A DNA stretch of 64,000 bases from Lycorma delicatula (Eukaryota > Arthropoda > Insecta > Hemiptera > Fulgoridae): the NCBI RefSeq assembly GCF_047948215.1, contig NC_134457.1:89862898-89926897 (forward strand), in the 5' to 3' direction. Shown here piece by piece: positions 24,901 through 37,352 of this stretch; position 1 is the stretch's first letter, and each line of letters begins with the position of its first letter. Under the pieces are notes generated by a model. That model was not told where the DNA came from. It worked only from the letters and a program-made list of their open reading frames with translations, and did not search any database. Both the position numbers and the translations under genes were made by a program.

Positions 24901-26166
24901 CTAATGATATAAATAAGTTAATTAAATGAAAGAGTTGGGACTAGAAAGAAAATCTCCTAAAGCTGAATGAAACCATTCAAATGATTGAATTCCTATTATT
25001 CAAGTAGGCAAGTTTTGTAATATTTAAAACAAATTGTTACAGGCTAATGATATAAATAGGTTAATTAAATGAAAGAGTTGGGACTAAAAAGAGACTCTTG
25101 TAAAGCTGCATGAAACCAGTCAAATGATTGAATTCATATTATTCAAGTAGGCAAGTTTTGTAATATTTAAAACAAATTGTTACAGGCTAATGATATAAAT
25201 AGGTTAATTAAATGAAAGAGTTGGGATTAAAAAGAGACTCTTGTAAAGCTGCATGAAACCATTCAAATGATTGAATTCATATTATTCAAATGGCAAGTTT
25301 TAGAATATGTAAAACAAATTGTTACAGGCTAATGATATAAATAGGTTTATTAAATGAAATTGTTGGGACTAGAAAGAGAATCTTGTAAAGCTGCATGAAA
25401 CCTTTCAAATGATTGAATTCATATTATTCAAGTTGGCAAGTTTTAGAATATTTAAAACAAATTGTTACAGGCAAAGATATAAATGGGATAATTAAATGAA
25501 AGAGTTGGGACTAGAAAGAGAATCTTGTAAAGCTGCATGAAACCATTCAAATGATTGAATTCATATTATTCAAGTAGGCAAGTTTTAGAATATTTAAAAC
25601 AAATTGTTACAGGCTAATTATATAAATAAGTTAATTAAATGAAAGCATTGGGACTAGAAAGAGAATCTTGTAAAGCTACATGAAACCATTCAAATGATTG
25701 AATTCATATTATTCAAGTAGGCAATTTTTAGAATATTTAAAACAAATTGTTACACGCTTAAGATATAAATGGGAAAATTAAATGAAAGAGTTGGGACTAG
25801 AAAGAGAATCTTTTAAAGCTGCATGAAACCATTCAAATGATTAAATTCCTATTATTCAAGTAGGCAAGTTTTAGAATATTTAAAACAAAATCTTACAGGC
25901 TAATGATATAAATAGGTTTATTAAATGAAAGTGTTGGGACTAGAAAGAGAATATTGCAAAGCTGCATGAAATCATTCAAATGATTGTAATCATATTATTC
26001 AAGTAGGCAAGTTTTAGAATATTAAAAACAAATTCTTACAGGCTAATGATATAAATAAGTTAATTAAATGAAAGTGTTGGGACTAGAAAGAGAATCTTGT
26101 AAAGCTGCATGAAACCATTCAAATGATTGAATTCATATTATTCAAGTAGGCAAGTTTTAGAATATT
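18942..26166. repeat. Large duplicated block, copy 2 (7.2 kb)
   Basis: This is the near-identical partner of 244-7468. I noticed one clear difference: gaaagaaaatc near 22,230 where copy 1 has gaaagagaatc near 3,535. There may be a few more. Every shared mark keeps the same offset, so no net insertion or deletion separates the copies. At 26167 copy 2 runs directly into a tandem repeat of its own last 3.4 kb. Confidence 0.92.
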
Positions 26167-29100
26167 TAAAACAAATTGTTACAGGCTAATGATATAATTA
26201 AGTTAGTGTAATGAAAGAGTTGGGACTAGAAAGAGAATCTTGTAAAGCTGCATGAAACCATTCAAGTGATTGAATTCATATTATTCAAGTAGGCAAGTTT
26301 TAGAATATTTAAAACAAATTGTTACAGGCAAAGATATAAATGGGTTAATTAAATAAAAGAGTTGGGACTAGAAAGAGAATCTTCTAAAGCTGCGTGAAAC
26401 CAATCAAATGATTGAATTCCTATTATTCAAGTAGGCAAGTTTTAGAATATTTAAAACAAATTCTTACAGGCTAATGATATAAATAGGTTTATTAAATGAA
26501 ATTGTGGGGACTAGAAAGAGAATCTTGTAAAGCTGCATGAAACCATTCACATGATTGAATTCATATTATTCAAGTAGGCAAGTTTTAGAATATTTAAAAC
26601 AAATTCTTACAGGCTACTGATATAAATGGGTTAGTTAAATGAAAGGGTTCGGACTAGAAAGAGAATATTGCCAAGCTGCATGAAATCATTCAAATGATTG
26701 ACTTCATATTATTCAAGTAGGCAAGTTTTAGAATATTTAAAACAAATTGTTACAGGCTAATGATATAATTAAGTTAGTTAAATGAAAGAGTTGGGACTAG
26801 AAAGAGAATCTTGTAAAGCTGCATGAAACCATTCAAATGATTGAATTCATATTATTCAAGTAGGCAAGTTTTAGAATATTTAAAACAAATTGTTACAGGC
26901 AAAGATATAAATGGGTTAATTAAATAAAAGAGTTGGGACTAGAAAGAGAATCTTGTAAAGCTGCATGAAACCATTCAAATGATTGAATTCCTATTATTCA
27001 ATTAGGCAAGTTTTAGAATATTTAAAACAAATTCTTACAAGCTAATGATATAAATAGGTTTATTAAATGAAATTGTGGGGACTAGAAAGAGAATCTTGTA
27101 AAGCTGCATGAAACCATTCAAATGATTGAATTCATATTATTCAAGTAGGCAAGTTTTAGAATATTAAAAACAAATTCTTACAGGCTTATGATATAAATAA
27201 GTTAATTAAATGAAAGTGTTGGGACTAGAAAGAGAATCTTGTAAAGCTGCATGAAACCATTCAAATGATTGAATTCATATTATTCAAGTAGGCAAGTATT
27301 AGAATATTTAAAACAAATTGTTACAGGCTAACGATATAAATGGGATATTTAAATGAAAGAGTTGGGACTAGAAAGAGAATCATGTAAAGCTGCATGAAAC
27401 CATTCAAATGATTGTATTCATATTATTCAAGTAGGCAAGTTTTAGAATATTTAAAACAAATTCTTACAGGTTAATGATATAAATAAGTTAATTAAACGAA
27501 AGTGTTGGGACTAGAAAGAGAATCTTGTAAAGCTGCATGAAACCATTCAAATGATTGAATTCATATTATTTAAGCAGGCAAGTTTTAGAATATTTAAAAC
27601 AAATTGTTACAGCCAAAGATATAAATGGGTTAATTAAATAAAAGAGTTGGGACTAGAAAGAGAATCTTGTAAAGCTGCATGAAACCATTCAAATGATTGA
27701 ATTCCTATTATTCAAGTAGGCAAGTTTTAGAATATTTAAAACAAATTCTTACAGGCTACTGATATAAATGGGTTAGTTAAATGAAAGGGTTCGGACTAGA
27801 AAGAGAATATTGCAAAGCTGCATGAAATCATTCAAATGATTGACTTCATATTATTCAAGTAGGCAAGTTTTAGAATATTTAAAACAAATTGTTACAGGCT
27901 AATGATATAAATAAGTTAGTTAAATGGAAGAATTGGGACTAGAAAGAGAATCTTGTAAAGCTGCATGAAACCATTCAAATGATTGAATTCATATTATTCA
28001 AGTAGGCAAGTTTTAGAATATTTAGAACAGATTGTTACAGGCTAACGATATAAATGGGATAATTAAATGAAAGAGTTGGGACTAGAAAGAGAATCTTGTA
28101 AAGCTGCATGAAACCATTCAAATGATTGTATTCATATTATTCAAGTAGGCAAGTTTTACAATATTTAAAACAAATTGTTACAGGCTAATTATATAAATAA
28201 GTTAATTAAATGAAAGCATTGGGACTAGAAAGAGAATCTTGTAAAGCTGCATGAAACTATTCAAATGATTGAATTCATATTATTCAAGTAGGCAAGTTTT
28301 AGAATATTTAAAACAAATTGTTACAGGCTAATGATATAAATAAGTTAATTAAATGAAAGAGTTGGGACTAGAAAGAAAATCTCCTAAAGCTGAATGAAAC
28401 CATTCAAATGATTGAATTCCTATTATTCAAGTAGGCAAGTTTTGTAATATTTAAAACAAATTGTTACAGGCTAATGATATAAATAGGTTAATTAAATGAA
28501 AGAGTTGGGACTAAAAAGAGACTCTTGTAAAGCTGCATGAAACCAGTCAAATGATTGAATTCATATTATTCAAGTAGGCAAGTTTTGTAATATTTAAAAC
28601 AAATTGTTACAGGCTAATGATATAAATAGGTTAATTAAATGAAAGAGTTGGGATTAAAAAGAGACTCTTGTAAAGCTGCATGAAACCATTCAAATGATTG
28701 AATTCATATTATTCAAATGGCAAGTTTTAGAATATGTAAAACAAATTGTTACAGGCTAATGATATAAATAGGTTTATTAAATGAAATTGTTGGGACTAGA
28801 AAGAGAATCTTGTAAAGCTGCATGAAACCTTTCAAATGATTGAATTCATATTATTCAAGTTGGCAAGTTTTAGAATATTTAAAACAAATTGTTACAGGCA
28901 AAGATATAAATGGGATAATTAAATGAAAGGGTTGGGACTAGAAAGAGAATCTTGTAAAGCTGCATGAAACCATTCAAATGATTGAATTCATATTATTCAA
29001 GTAGGCAAGTTTTAGAATATTTAAAACAAATTGTTACAGGCTAATTATATAAATAAGTTAATTAAATGAAAGCATTGGGACTAGAAAGAGAATCTTGTAA

Positions 29101-29594
29101 AGCTACATGAAACCATTCAAAGGATTGAATTCATATTATTCAAGTAGGCAATTTTTAGAATATTTAAAACAAATTGTTACACGCTTAAGATATAAATGGG
29201 AAAATTAAATGAAAGAGTTGGGACTAGAAAGAGAATCTTTTAAAGCTGCATGAAACCATTCAAATGATTAAATTCCTATTATTCAAGTAGGCAAGTTTTA
29301 GAATATTTAAAACAAATTCTTACAGGCTAATGATATAAATAGGTTTATTAAATGAAAGTGTTGGGACTAGAAAGAGAATATTGCAAAGCTGCATGAAATC
29401 ATTCAAATGATTGTAATCATATTATTCAAGTAGGCAAGTTTTAGAATATTAAAAACAAATTCTTACAGGCTAATGATATAAATAAGTTAATTAAATGAAA
29501 GTGTTGGGACTAGAAAGAGAATCTTGTAAAGCTGCATGAAACCATTCAAATGATTGAATTCATATTATTCAAGTAGGCAAGTTTTAGAATATTT
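22740..29594. repeat. 24-monomer higher-order repeat, 3,427 bp, two copies
   Basis: Bases 22740-26166 are followed directly by a second copy at 26167-29594. The mark agttagtgta is at 22774 and 26201. The copies differ at scattered sites: attaggc and cttacaagc near 27,000-27,045, gagtttgg versus gagttggg, ccattgaaatg versus ccattcaaatg, and gaaagggttggg near 28,930. Copy 1 also belongs to the 7.2-kb duplicated block, so this tandem event may be specific to this location or may have been lost at the other. Confidence 0.9.
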
Positions 29595-30417
29595 AAAACA
29601 AATTGTTACAGGCAAAGTTAAAAATGGGTTAATTAAATGAAAGGTTTGGGACTAGAAACAGAATATTGTAAAGCTGCATGAAATCATTCAAATGATTGAA
29701 TTCATATTATTCAAGTAGGCAAGTTATAGAATATTTAAAACAAATTGTTACACGCTTAACATATAAATGGGAAAATTAAATGAAAGAGTTGGGACTAGAA
29801 AGAGAATCTTTTAAAGCTGCATGAAACCATTCAAATGATTAAATTCCTATTATTCAAGTAGGCAAGTTTTAGAATATTTAAAACAAATTCTTACAGGCTA
29901 ATGATATAAATAGGTTTATTAAATGAAAGTGTTGGGACTAGAAAGAGAATAATGCAAAGCTGCATGAAATCATTCAAATGATTGACTTCATATTATTCAA
30001 GTAGGCAAGTTTTAGAATATTTAAAACAAATTGTTACAGGCTAATGATATAATTAAGTTAGTTAAATGAAAGAGTTGGGACTAGAAAGAGAATCTTGTAA
30101 AGCTGCATGAAACCATTCAAATGATTGAATTCATATTATTTAAGCAGGCAAGTTTTAGAATATTTAAAACAAATTGTTACAGGCAAAGATATAAATGGGT
30201 TAATTAAATAAAAGAGTTGGGACTAGAAAGAGAATCTTGTAAAGCTGCATGAAACCATTCAAATGATTGAATTCCTATTATTCAAGTAGGCAAGTTTTAG
30301 AATATTTAAAACAAATTCTTACAGGCTAATGATATAAATAGGTTTATTAAATGAAATTGTGGGGACTAGAAAGAGAATCTTGTAAAGCTGCATGAAACCA
30401 TTCAAATGATTGAATTC
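28590..30417. repeat. Block duplicated at 32730-34557 (offset 4,140), copy 1
   Basis: About 13 monomers match at offset 4,140 (29 monomers). Shared marks are gggattaaaaagagac, attcaaatggcaag (attcaaatagcaag in copy 2), ccattcaaaggattg near 29,120 and 33,260, and the 'aaaaatggg' cassette. Copy 1 has ggcaaagttaaaaatg where copy 2 has ggcaaagataaaaatg. Confidence 0.87.
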
Positions 30418-32754
30418 CTATTATTCAAGTAGGCAAGTTTTAGAATATTTAAAACAAATTCTTACAGGCTACTGATATAAATTGGTTAGTTAAATGAAAG
30501 GGTTCGGACTAGAAAGAGAATATTGCAAAGCTGCATGAAATCATTCAAATGATTGACTTCATATTATTCAAGTAGGCAAGTTTTAGAATATTTAGAACAG
30601 ATTGTTACAGGCTAACGATATAAATGGGATAATTAAATGAAAGAGTTGGGACTAGAAAGAGAATCTTGTAAAGCTGCATGAAACCATTCAAATGATTGTA
30701 TTCATATTATTCAAGTAGGCAAGTTTTACAATATTTAAAACAAAATGTTACAGGCTAATTATATAAATAAGTTAATTAAATGAAAGCATTGGGACTAGAA
30801 AGAGAATCTTGTAAAGCTGCATGAAACTATTCAAATGATTGAATTCATATTTATCAAGTAGGCAAGTTTTAGAATATTTAAAACAAATTGTTACAGGCTA
30901 ATGACATAAATAGGTTTATTAAATGAAATTGTTGGGACTAGAAAGAGAATCTTGTAAAGCTGCATAAAACCTTTCAAATGATTGAATTCATATTATTCAA
31001 GTTGGCAAGTTTTAGAATATTTAAAACAAATTGTTACAGGCAAAGATATAAATGGGATAATTAAATGAAAGAGTTGGGACTAGAAAGAGAATCTTGTAAA
31101 GCTGCATGAAACCATTCAAATGATTGAATTCATATTATTCAAGTAGGCAAGTTTTAGAATATTTAAAACAAATTGTTACACGCTTAACATATAAATGGGA
31201 AAATTAAATGAAAGAGTTGGGACTAGAAAGAGAATCTTTTAAAGCTGCATGAAACCATTCAAATGATTAAATTCCTATTATTCAAGTAGGCAAGTTTTAG
31301 AATATTTAAAACAAATTCTTACAGGCTAATGATATAAATAGGTTTATTAAATGAAAGTTTTGGGACTAGAAAGAGAATAATGCAAAGCTGCATGAAATCA
31401 TTCAAATGATTGTAATCATATTATTCAAGTAGGCAAGTTTTAGAATATTAAAAACAAATTCTTACAGGCTAATGATATAAATAAGTTAATTAAATGAAAG
31501 TGTTGGGACTAGAAAGAGAATCTTGTAAAGCTGCATGAAACCTTTCAAATGATTGAATTCATATTATTCAAGTTGGCAAGTTTTAGAATATTTAAAACAA
31601 ATTGTTACAGGCAATGATATAAATGGGTTAATTAAATAAAAGAGTTGGGACTAGAAAGAGAATCTTGTAAAGCTACATGAAACCATTCAAATGATTGAAT
31701 TCATATTATTCAAGTAGGCAATTTTTAGAATATTTAAAACAAATTGTTACACGCTTAAGATATAAATGGGAAAATTAAATGAAAGAGTTGGGACTAGAAA
31801 GAGAATCTTTTAAAGCTGCATGAAACCATTCAAATGATTAAATTCCTATTATTCAAGTAGGATAGTTTTAGAATATTTAAAACAAATTCTTACAGGCTAA
31901 TGATATAAATAGGTTTATTAAATGAAAGTGTTGGGACTAGAAAGAGAATATTGCAAAGCTGCATGAAATCATTCAAATGATTGTAATCATATTATTCAAG
32001 TAGGCAAGTTTTAGAATATTAAAAACAAATTCTTACAGGCTAATGATATAAATAAGTTAATTAAATGAAAGTGTTGGGACTAGAAAGAGAATCTTGTAAA
32101 GCTGCATGAAACCATTCAAATGATTGAATTCATATTATTCAAGTAGGCAAGTTTTAGAATATTTAAAACAAATTGTTACAGGCAAAGATAAAAATGGGTT
32201 AATTAAATGAAAGGTTTGGGACTAGAAACAGAATATTGTAAAGCTGCATGAAATCATTCAAATGATTGAATTCATATTATTCAAGTAGGCAAGTTATAGA
32301 ATATTTAAAACAAATTGTTACACGCTTAACATATAAATGGGAAAATTAAATGAAAGAGTTGGGACTAGAAAGAGAATCTTTTAAAGCTGCATGAAACCAT
32401 TCAAATGATTAAATTCCTATTATTCAAGTAGGCAAGTTTTAGAATATTTAAAACAAATTCTTACAGGCTAATGATATAAATAGGTTTATTAAATGAAAGT
32501 GTTGGGACTAGAAAGAGAATAATGCAAAGCTGCATGAAATCATTCAAATGATTGTAATCATATTATTCAAGTAGGCAAGTTTTAGAATATTAAAAACAAA
32601 TTCTTACAGGCTAATGATATAAATAAGTTAATTAAATGAAAGTGTTGGGACTAGAAAGAGAATCTTGTAAAGCTGCATGAAACCTTTCAAATGATTGAAT
32701 TCATATTATTCAAGTTGGCAAGTTTTAGAATATTTAAAACAAATTGTTACAGGC
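30404..32754. repeat. 31-monomer-spaced block, copy 1
   Basis: It matches 34830-37037. Shared marks are the direct joining of gattgacttc to tttagaacagattg (a monomer missing compared with 430-715), acaaaatgttac, gcataaaacc and the 'acacgctta' cassette. The offset is 4,426 bp up to about 31,184, then 4,283 bp, because the second copy lacks one monomer. Copy 1 has ggcaatgat near 31,613 and aggatagtttt near 31,860. Confidence 0.86.
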
Positions 32755-34557
32755 TAATGATATAAATAGGTTAATTAAATGAAAGAGTTGGGATTAAAAA
32801 GAGACTCTTGTAAAGCTGCATGAAACCATTCAAATGATTGAATTCATATTATTCAAATAGCAAGTTTTAGAATATGTAAAACAAATTGTTACAGGCTAAT
32901 GATATAAATAGGTTTATTAAATGAAATTGTTGGGACTAGAAAGAGAATCTTGTAAAGCTGCATGAAACCTTTCAAATGATTGAATTCATATTATTCAAGT
33001 TGGCAAGTTTTAGAATATTTAAAACAAATTGTTACAGGCAAAGATATAAATGGGATAATTAAATGAAAGAGTTGGGACTAGAAAGAGAATCTTGTAAAGC
33101 TGCATGAAACCATTCAAATGATTGAATTCATATTATTCAAGTAGGCAAGTTTTAGAATATTTAAAACAAATTGTTACAGGCTAATTATATAAATAAGTTA
33201 ATTAAATGAAAGCATTGGGACTAGAAAGAGAATCTTGTAAAGCTACATGAAACCATTCAAAGGATTGAATTCATATTATTCAAGTAGGCAATTTTTAGAA
33301 TATTTAAAACAAATTGTTACACGCTTAAGATATAAATGGGAAAATTAAATGAAAGAGTTGGGACTAGAAAGAGAATCTTTTAAAGCTGCATGAAACCATT
33401 CAAATGATTAAATTCCTATTATTCAAGTAGGCAAGTTTTAGAATATTTAAAACAAATTCTTACAGGCTAATGATATAAATAGGTTTATTAAATGAAAGTG
33501 TTGGGACTAGAAAGAGAATATTGCAAAGCTGCATGAAATCATTCAAATGATTGTAATCATATTATTCAAGTAGGCAAGTTTTAGAATATTAAAAACAAAT
33601 TCTTACAGGCTAATGATATAAATAAGTTAATTAAATGAAAGTGTTGGGACTAGAAAGAGAATCTTGTAAAGCTGCATGAAACCATTCAAATGATTGAATT
33701 CATATTATTCAAGTAGGCAAGTTTTAGAATATTTAAAACAAATTGTTACAGGCAAAGATAAAAATGGGTTAATTAAATGAAAGGTTTGGGACTAGAAACA
33801 GAATATTGTAAAGCTGCATGAAATCATTCAAATGATTGAATTCATATTATTCAAGTAGGCAAGTTATAGAATATTTAAAACAAATTGTTACACGCTTAAC
33901 ATATAAATGGGAAAATTAAATGAAAGAGTTGGGACTAGAAAGAGAATCTTTTAAAGCTGCATGAAACCATTCAAATGATTAAATTCCTATTATTCAAGTA
34001 GGCAAGTTTTAGAATATTTAAAACAAATTCTTACAGGCTAATGATATAAATAGGTTTATTAAATGAAAGTGTTGGGACTAGAAAGAGAATAATGCAAAGC
34101 TGCATGAAATCATTCAAATGATTGACTTCATATTATTCAAGTAGGCAAGTTTTAGAATATTTAAAACAAATTGTTACAGGCTAATGATATAATTAAGTTA
34201 GTTAAATGAAAGAGTTGGGACTAGAAAGAGAATCTTGTAAAGCTGCATGAAACCATTCAAATGATTGAATTCATATTATTTAAGCAGGCAAGTTTTAGAA
34301 TATTTAAAACAAATTGTTACAGGCAAAGATATAAATGGGTTAATTAAATAAAAGAGTTGGGACTAGAAAGAGAATCTTGTAAAGCTGCATGAAACCATTC
34401 AAATGATTGAATTCCTATTATTCAAGTAGGCAAGTGTTAGAATATTTAAAACAAATTCTTACAGGCTAATGATATAAATAGGTTTATTAAATGAAATTGT
34501 GGGGACTAGAAAGAGAATCTTGTAAAGCTGCATGAAACCATTCAAATGATTGAATTC
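32730..34557. repeat. Block duplicated from 28590-30417, copy 2
   Basis: This is the second copy of the 13-monomer block. It carries aaatagcaag near 32,858 and caagtgttagaat near 34,430 as its own changes. At 34,558 it switches to a segment matching the first 430 bases of the window at offset 34,544, including the rare gaaagaaaatc variant. Confidence 0.87.
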
Positions 34558-34829
34558 ATATTATTCAAGTAGGCAAGTTTTAGAATATTTAAAACAAATT
34601 GTTACAGGCTAACGATATAAATGGGATATTTAAATGAAAGAGTTGGGACTAGAAAGAAAATCTTGTAAAGCTGCATGAAACCATTCAAATGATTGTATTC
34701 ATATTATTCAAGTAGGCAAGTTTTAGAATATTTAAAACAAATTCTTACAGGTTAATGATATAAATAAGTTAATTAAACGAAAGTGTTGGGACTAGAAAGA
34801 GAATCTTGTAAAGCTGCATGAAACCATTT

Positions 34830-37037
34830 TAATGATTGAATTCCTATTATTCAAGTAGGCAAGTTTTAGAATATTTAAAACAAATTCTTACAGGCTACTG
34901 ATATAAATGGGTTAGTTAAATGAAAGGGTTCGGACTAGAAAGAGAATATTGCAAAGCTGCATGAAATCATTCAAATGATTGACTTCATATTATTCAAGTA
35001 GGCAAGTTTTAGAATATTTAGAACAGATTGTTACAGGCTAACGATATAAATGGGATAATTAAATGAAAGAGTTGGGACTAGAAAGAGAATCTTGTAAAGC
35101 TGCATGAAACCATTCAAATGATTGTATTCATATTATTCAAGTAGGCAAGTTTTACAATATTTAAAACAAAATGTTACAGGCTAATTATATAAATAAGTTA
35201 ATTAAATGAAAGCATTGGGACTAGAAAGAGAATCTTGTAAAGCTGCATGAAACTATTCAAATGATTGAATTCATATTTATCAAGTAGGCAAGTTTTAGAA
35301 TATTTAAAACAAATTGTTACAGGCTAATGACATAAATAGGTTTATTAAATGAAATTGTTGGGACTAGAAAGAGAATCTTGTAAAGCTGCATAAAACCTTT
35401 CAAATGATTGAATTCATATTATTCAAGTTGGCAAGTTTTAGAATATTTAAAACAAATTGTTACAGGCAAAGATATAAATGGGATAATTAAATGAAAGAGT
35501 TGGGACTAGAAAGAGAATCTTGTAAAGCTGCATGAAACCATTCAAATGATTGAATTCATATTATTCAAGTAGGCAAGTTTTAGAATATTTAAAACAAATT
35601 CTTACAGGCTAATGATATAAATAGGTTTATTAAATGAAAGATTTGGGACTAGAAAGAGAATAATGCAAAGCTGCATGAAATCATTCAAATGATTGTAATC
35701 ATATTATTCAAGTAGGCAAGTTTTAGAATATTAAAAACAAATTCTTACAGGCTAATGATATAAATAAGTTAATTAAATGAAAGTGTTGGGACTAGAAAGA
35801 GAATCTTGTAAAGCTGCATGAAACCTTTCAAATGATTGAATTCATATTATTCAAGTTGGCAAGTTTTAGAATATTTAAAACAAATTGTTACAGGCAAAGA
35901 TATAAATGGGTTAATTAAATAAAAGAGTTGGGACTAGAAAGAGAATCTTGTAAAGCTACATGAAACCATTCAAATGATTGAATTCATATTATTCAAGTAG
36001 GCAATTTTTAGAATATTTAAAACAAATTGTTACACGCTTAAGATATAAATGGGAAAATTAAATGAAAGAGTTGGGACTAGAAAGAGAATCTTTTAAAGCT
36101 GCATGAAACCATTCAAATGATTAAATTCCTATTATTCAAGTAGGCAAGTTTTAGAATATTTAAAACAAATTCTTACAGGCTAATGATATAAATAGGTTTA
36201 TTAAATGAAAGTGTTGGGACTAGAAAGAGAATATTGCAAAGCTGCATGAAATCATTCAAATGATTGTAATCATATTATTCAAGTAGGCAAGTTTTAGAAT
36301 ATTAAAAACAAATTCTTACAGGCTAATGATATAAATAAGTTAATTAAATGAAAGTGTTGGGACTAGAAAGAGAATCTTGTAAAGCTGCATGAAACCATTC
36401 AAATGATTGAATTCATATTATTCAAGTAGGCAAGTTTTAGAATATTTAAAACAAATTGTTACAGGCAAAGATAAAAATGGGTTAATTAAATGAAAGGTTT
36501 GGGACTAGAAACAGAATATTGTAAAGCTGCATGAAATCATTCAAATGATTGAATTCATATTATTCAAGTAGGCAAGTTATAGAATATTTAAAACAAATTG
36601 TTACACGCTTAACATATAAATGGGAAAATTAAATGAAAGAGTTGGGACTAGAAAGAGAATCTTTTAAAGCTGCATGAAACCATTCAAATGATTAAATTCC
36701 TATTATTCAAGTAGGCAAGTTTTAGAATATTTAAAACAAATTCTTACAGGCTAATGATATAAATAGGTTTATTAAATGAAAGTGTTGGGACTAGAAAGAG
36801 AATAATGCAAAGCTGCATGAAATCATTCAAATGATTGTAATCATATTATTCAAGTAGGCAAGTTTGAGAATATTAAAAACAAATTCTTACAGGCTAATGA
36901 TATAAATAAGTTAATTAAATGAAAGTGTTGGGACTAGAAAGAGAATCTTGTAAAGCTGCATGAAACCTTTCAAATGATTGAATTCATATTATTCAAGTTG
37001 GCAAGTTTTAGAATATTTAAAACAAATTGTTACAGGC
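34830..37037. repeat. 31-monomer-spaced block, copy 2
   Basis: This is the partner of 30404-32754 with one monomer removed near 35,600, where ttgttac(a)cgc is skipped and ttcttacaggctaatg follows at once. Its own changes include gaaagatttggg near 35,640 and aagtttgagaat near 36,863. The loss of exactly one unit fits an in-register deletion. Confidence 0.86.
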
Positions 37038-37352
37038 AAAGATATAAATGGGTTAATTAAATAAAAGAGTTGGGACTAGAAAGAGAATCTTGTAAAGCTG
37101 CATGAAACCATTCAAATGATTGAATTCCTATTATTCAAGTAGGCAAGTTTTAGAATATTTAAAACAAATTCTTACAGGCTAATGATATAAATAGGTTTAT
37201 TAAATGAAATTAATGGGACTAGAAAGAGAATCTTGTAAAGCTGCATGAAACCATTCAAATGATTGAATTCATATTATTCAAGTAGGCAAGTTTTAGAATA
37301 TTTAAAACAAATTGTTACAGGCTAACGATATAAATGGGATAATTAAATGAAA

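Noticed and set aside
7576..29594. The 24-monomer unit being two copies of the 12-monomer HOR
   Set aside because: Their lengths are nearly 2:1 (3,427 and 1,713), but subtype order and private marks differ, so the ratio seems coincidental.
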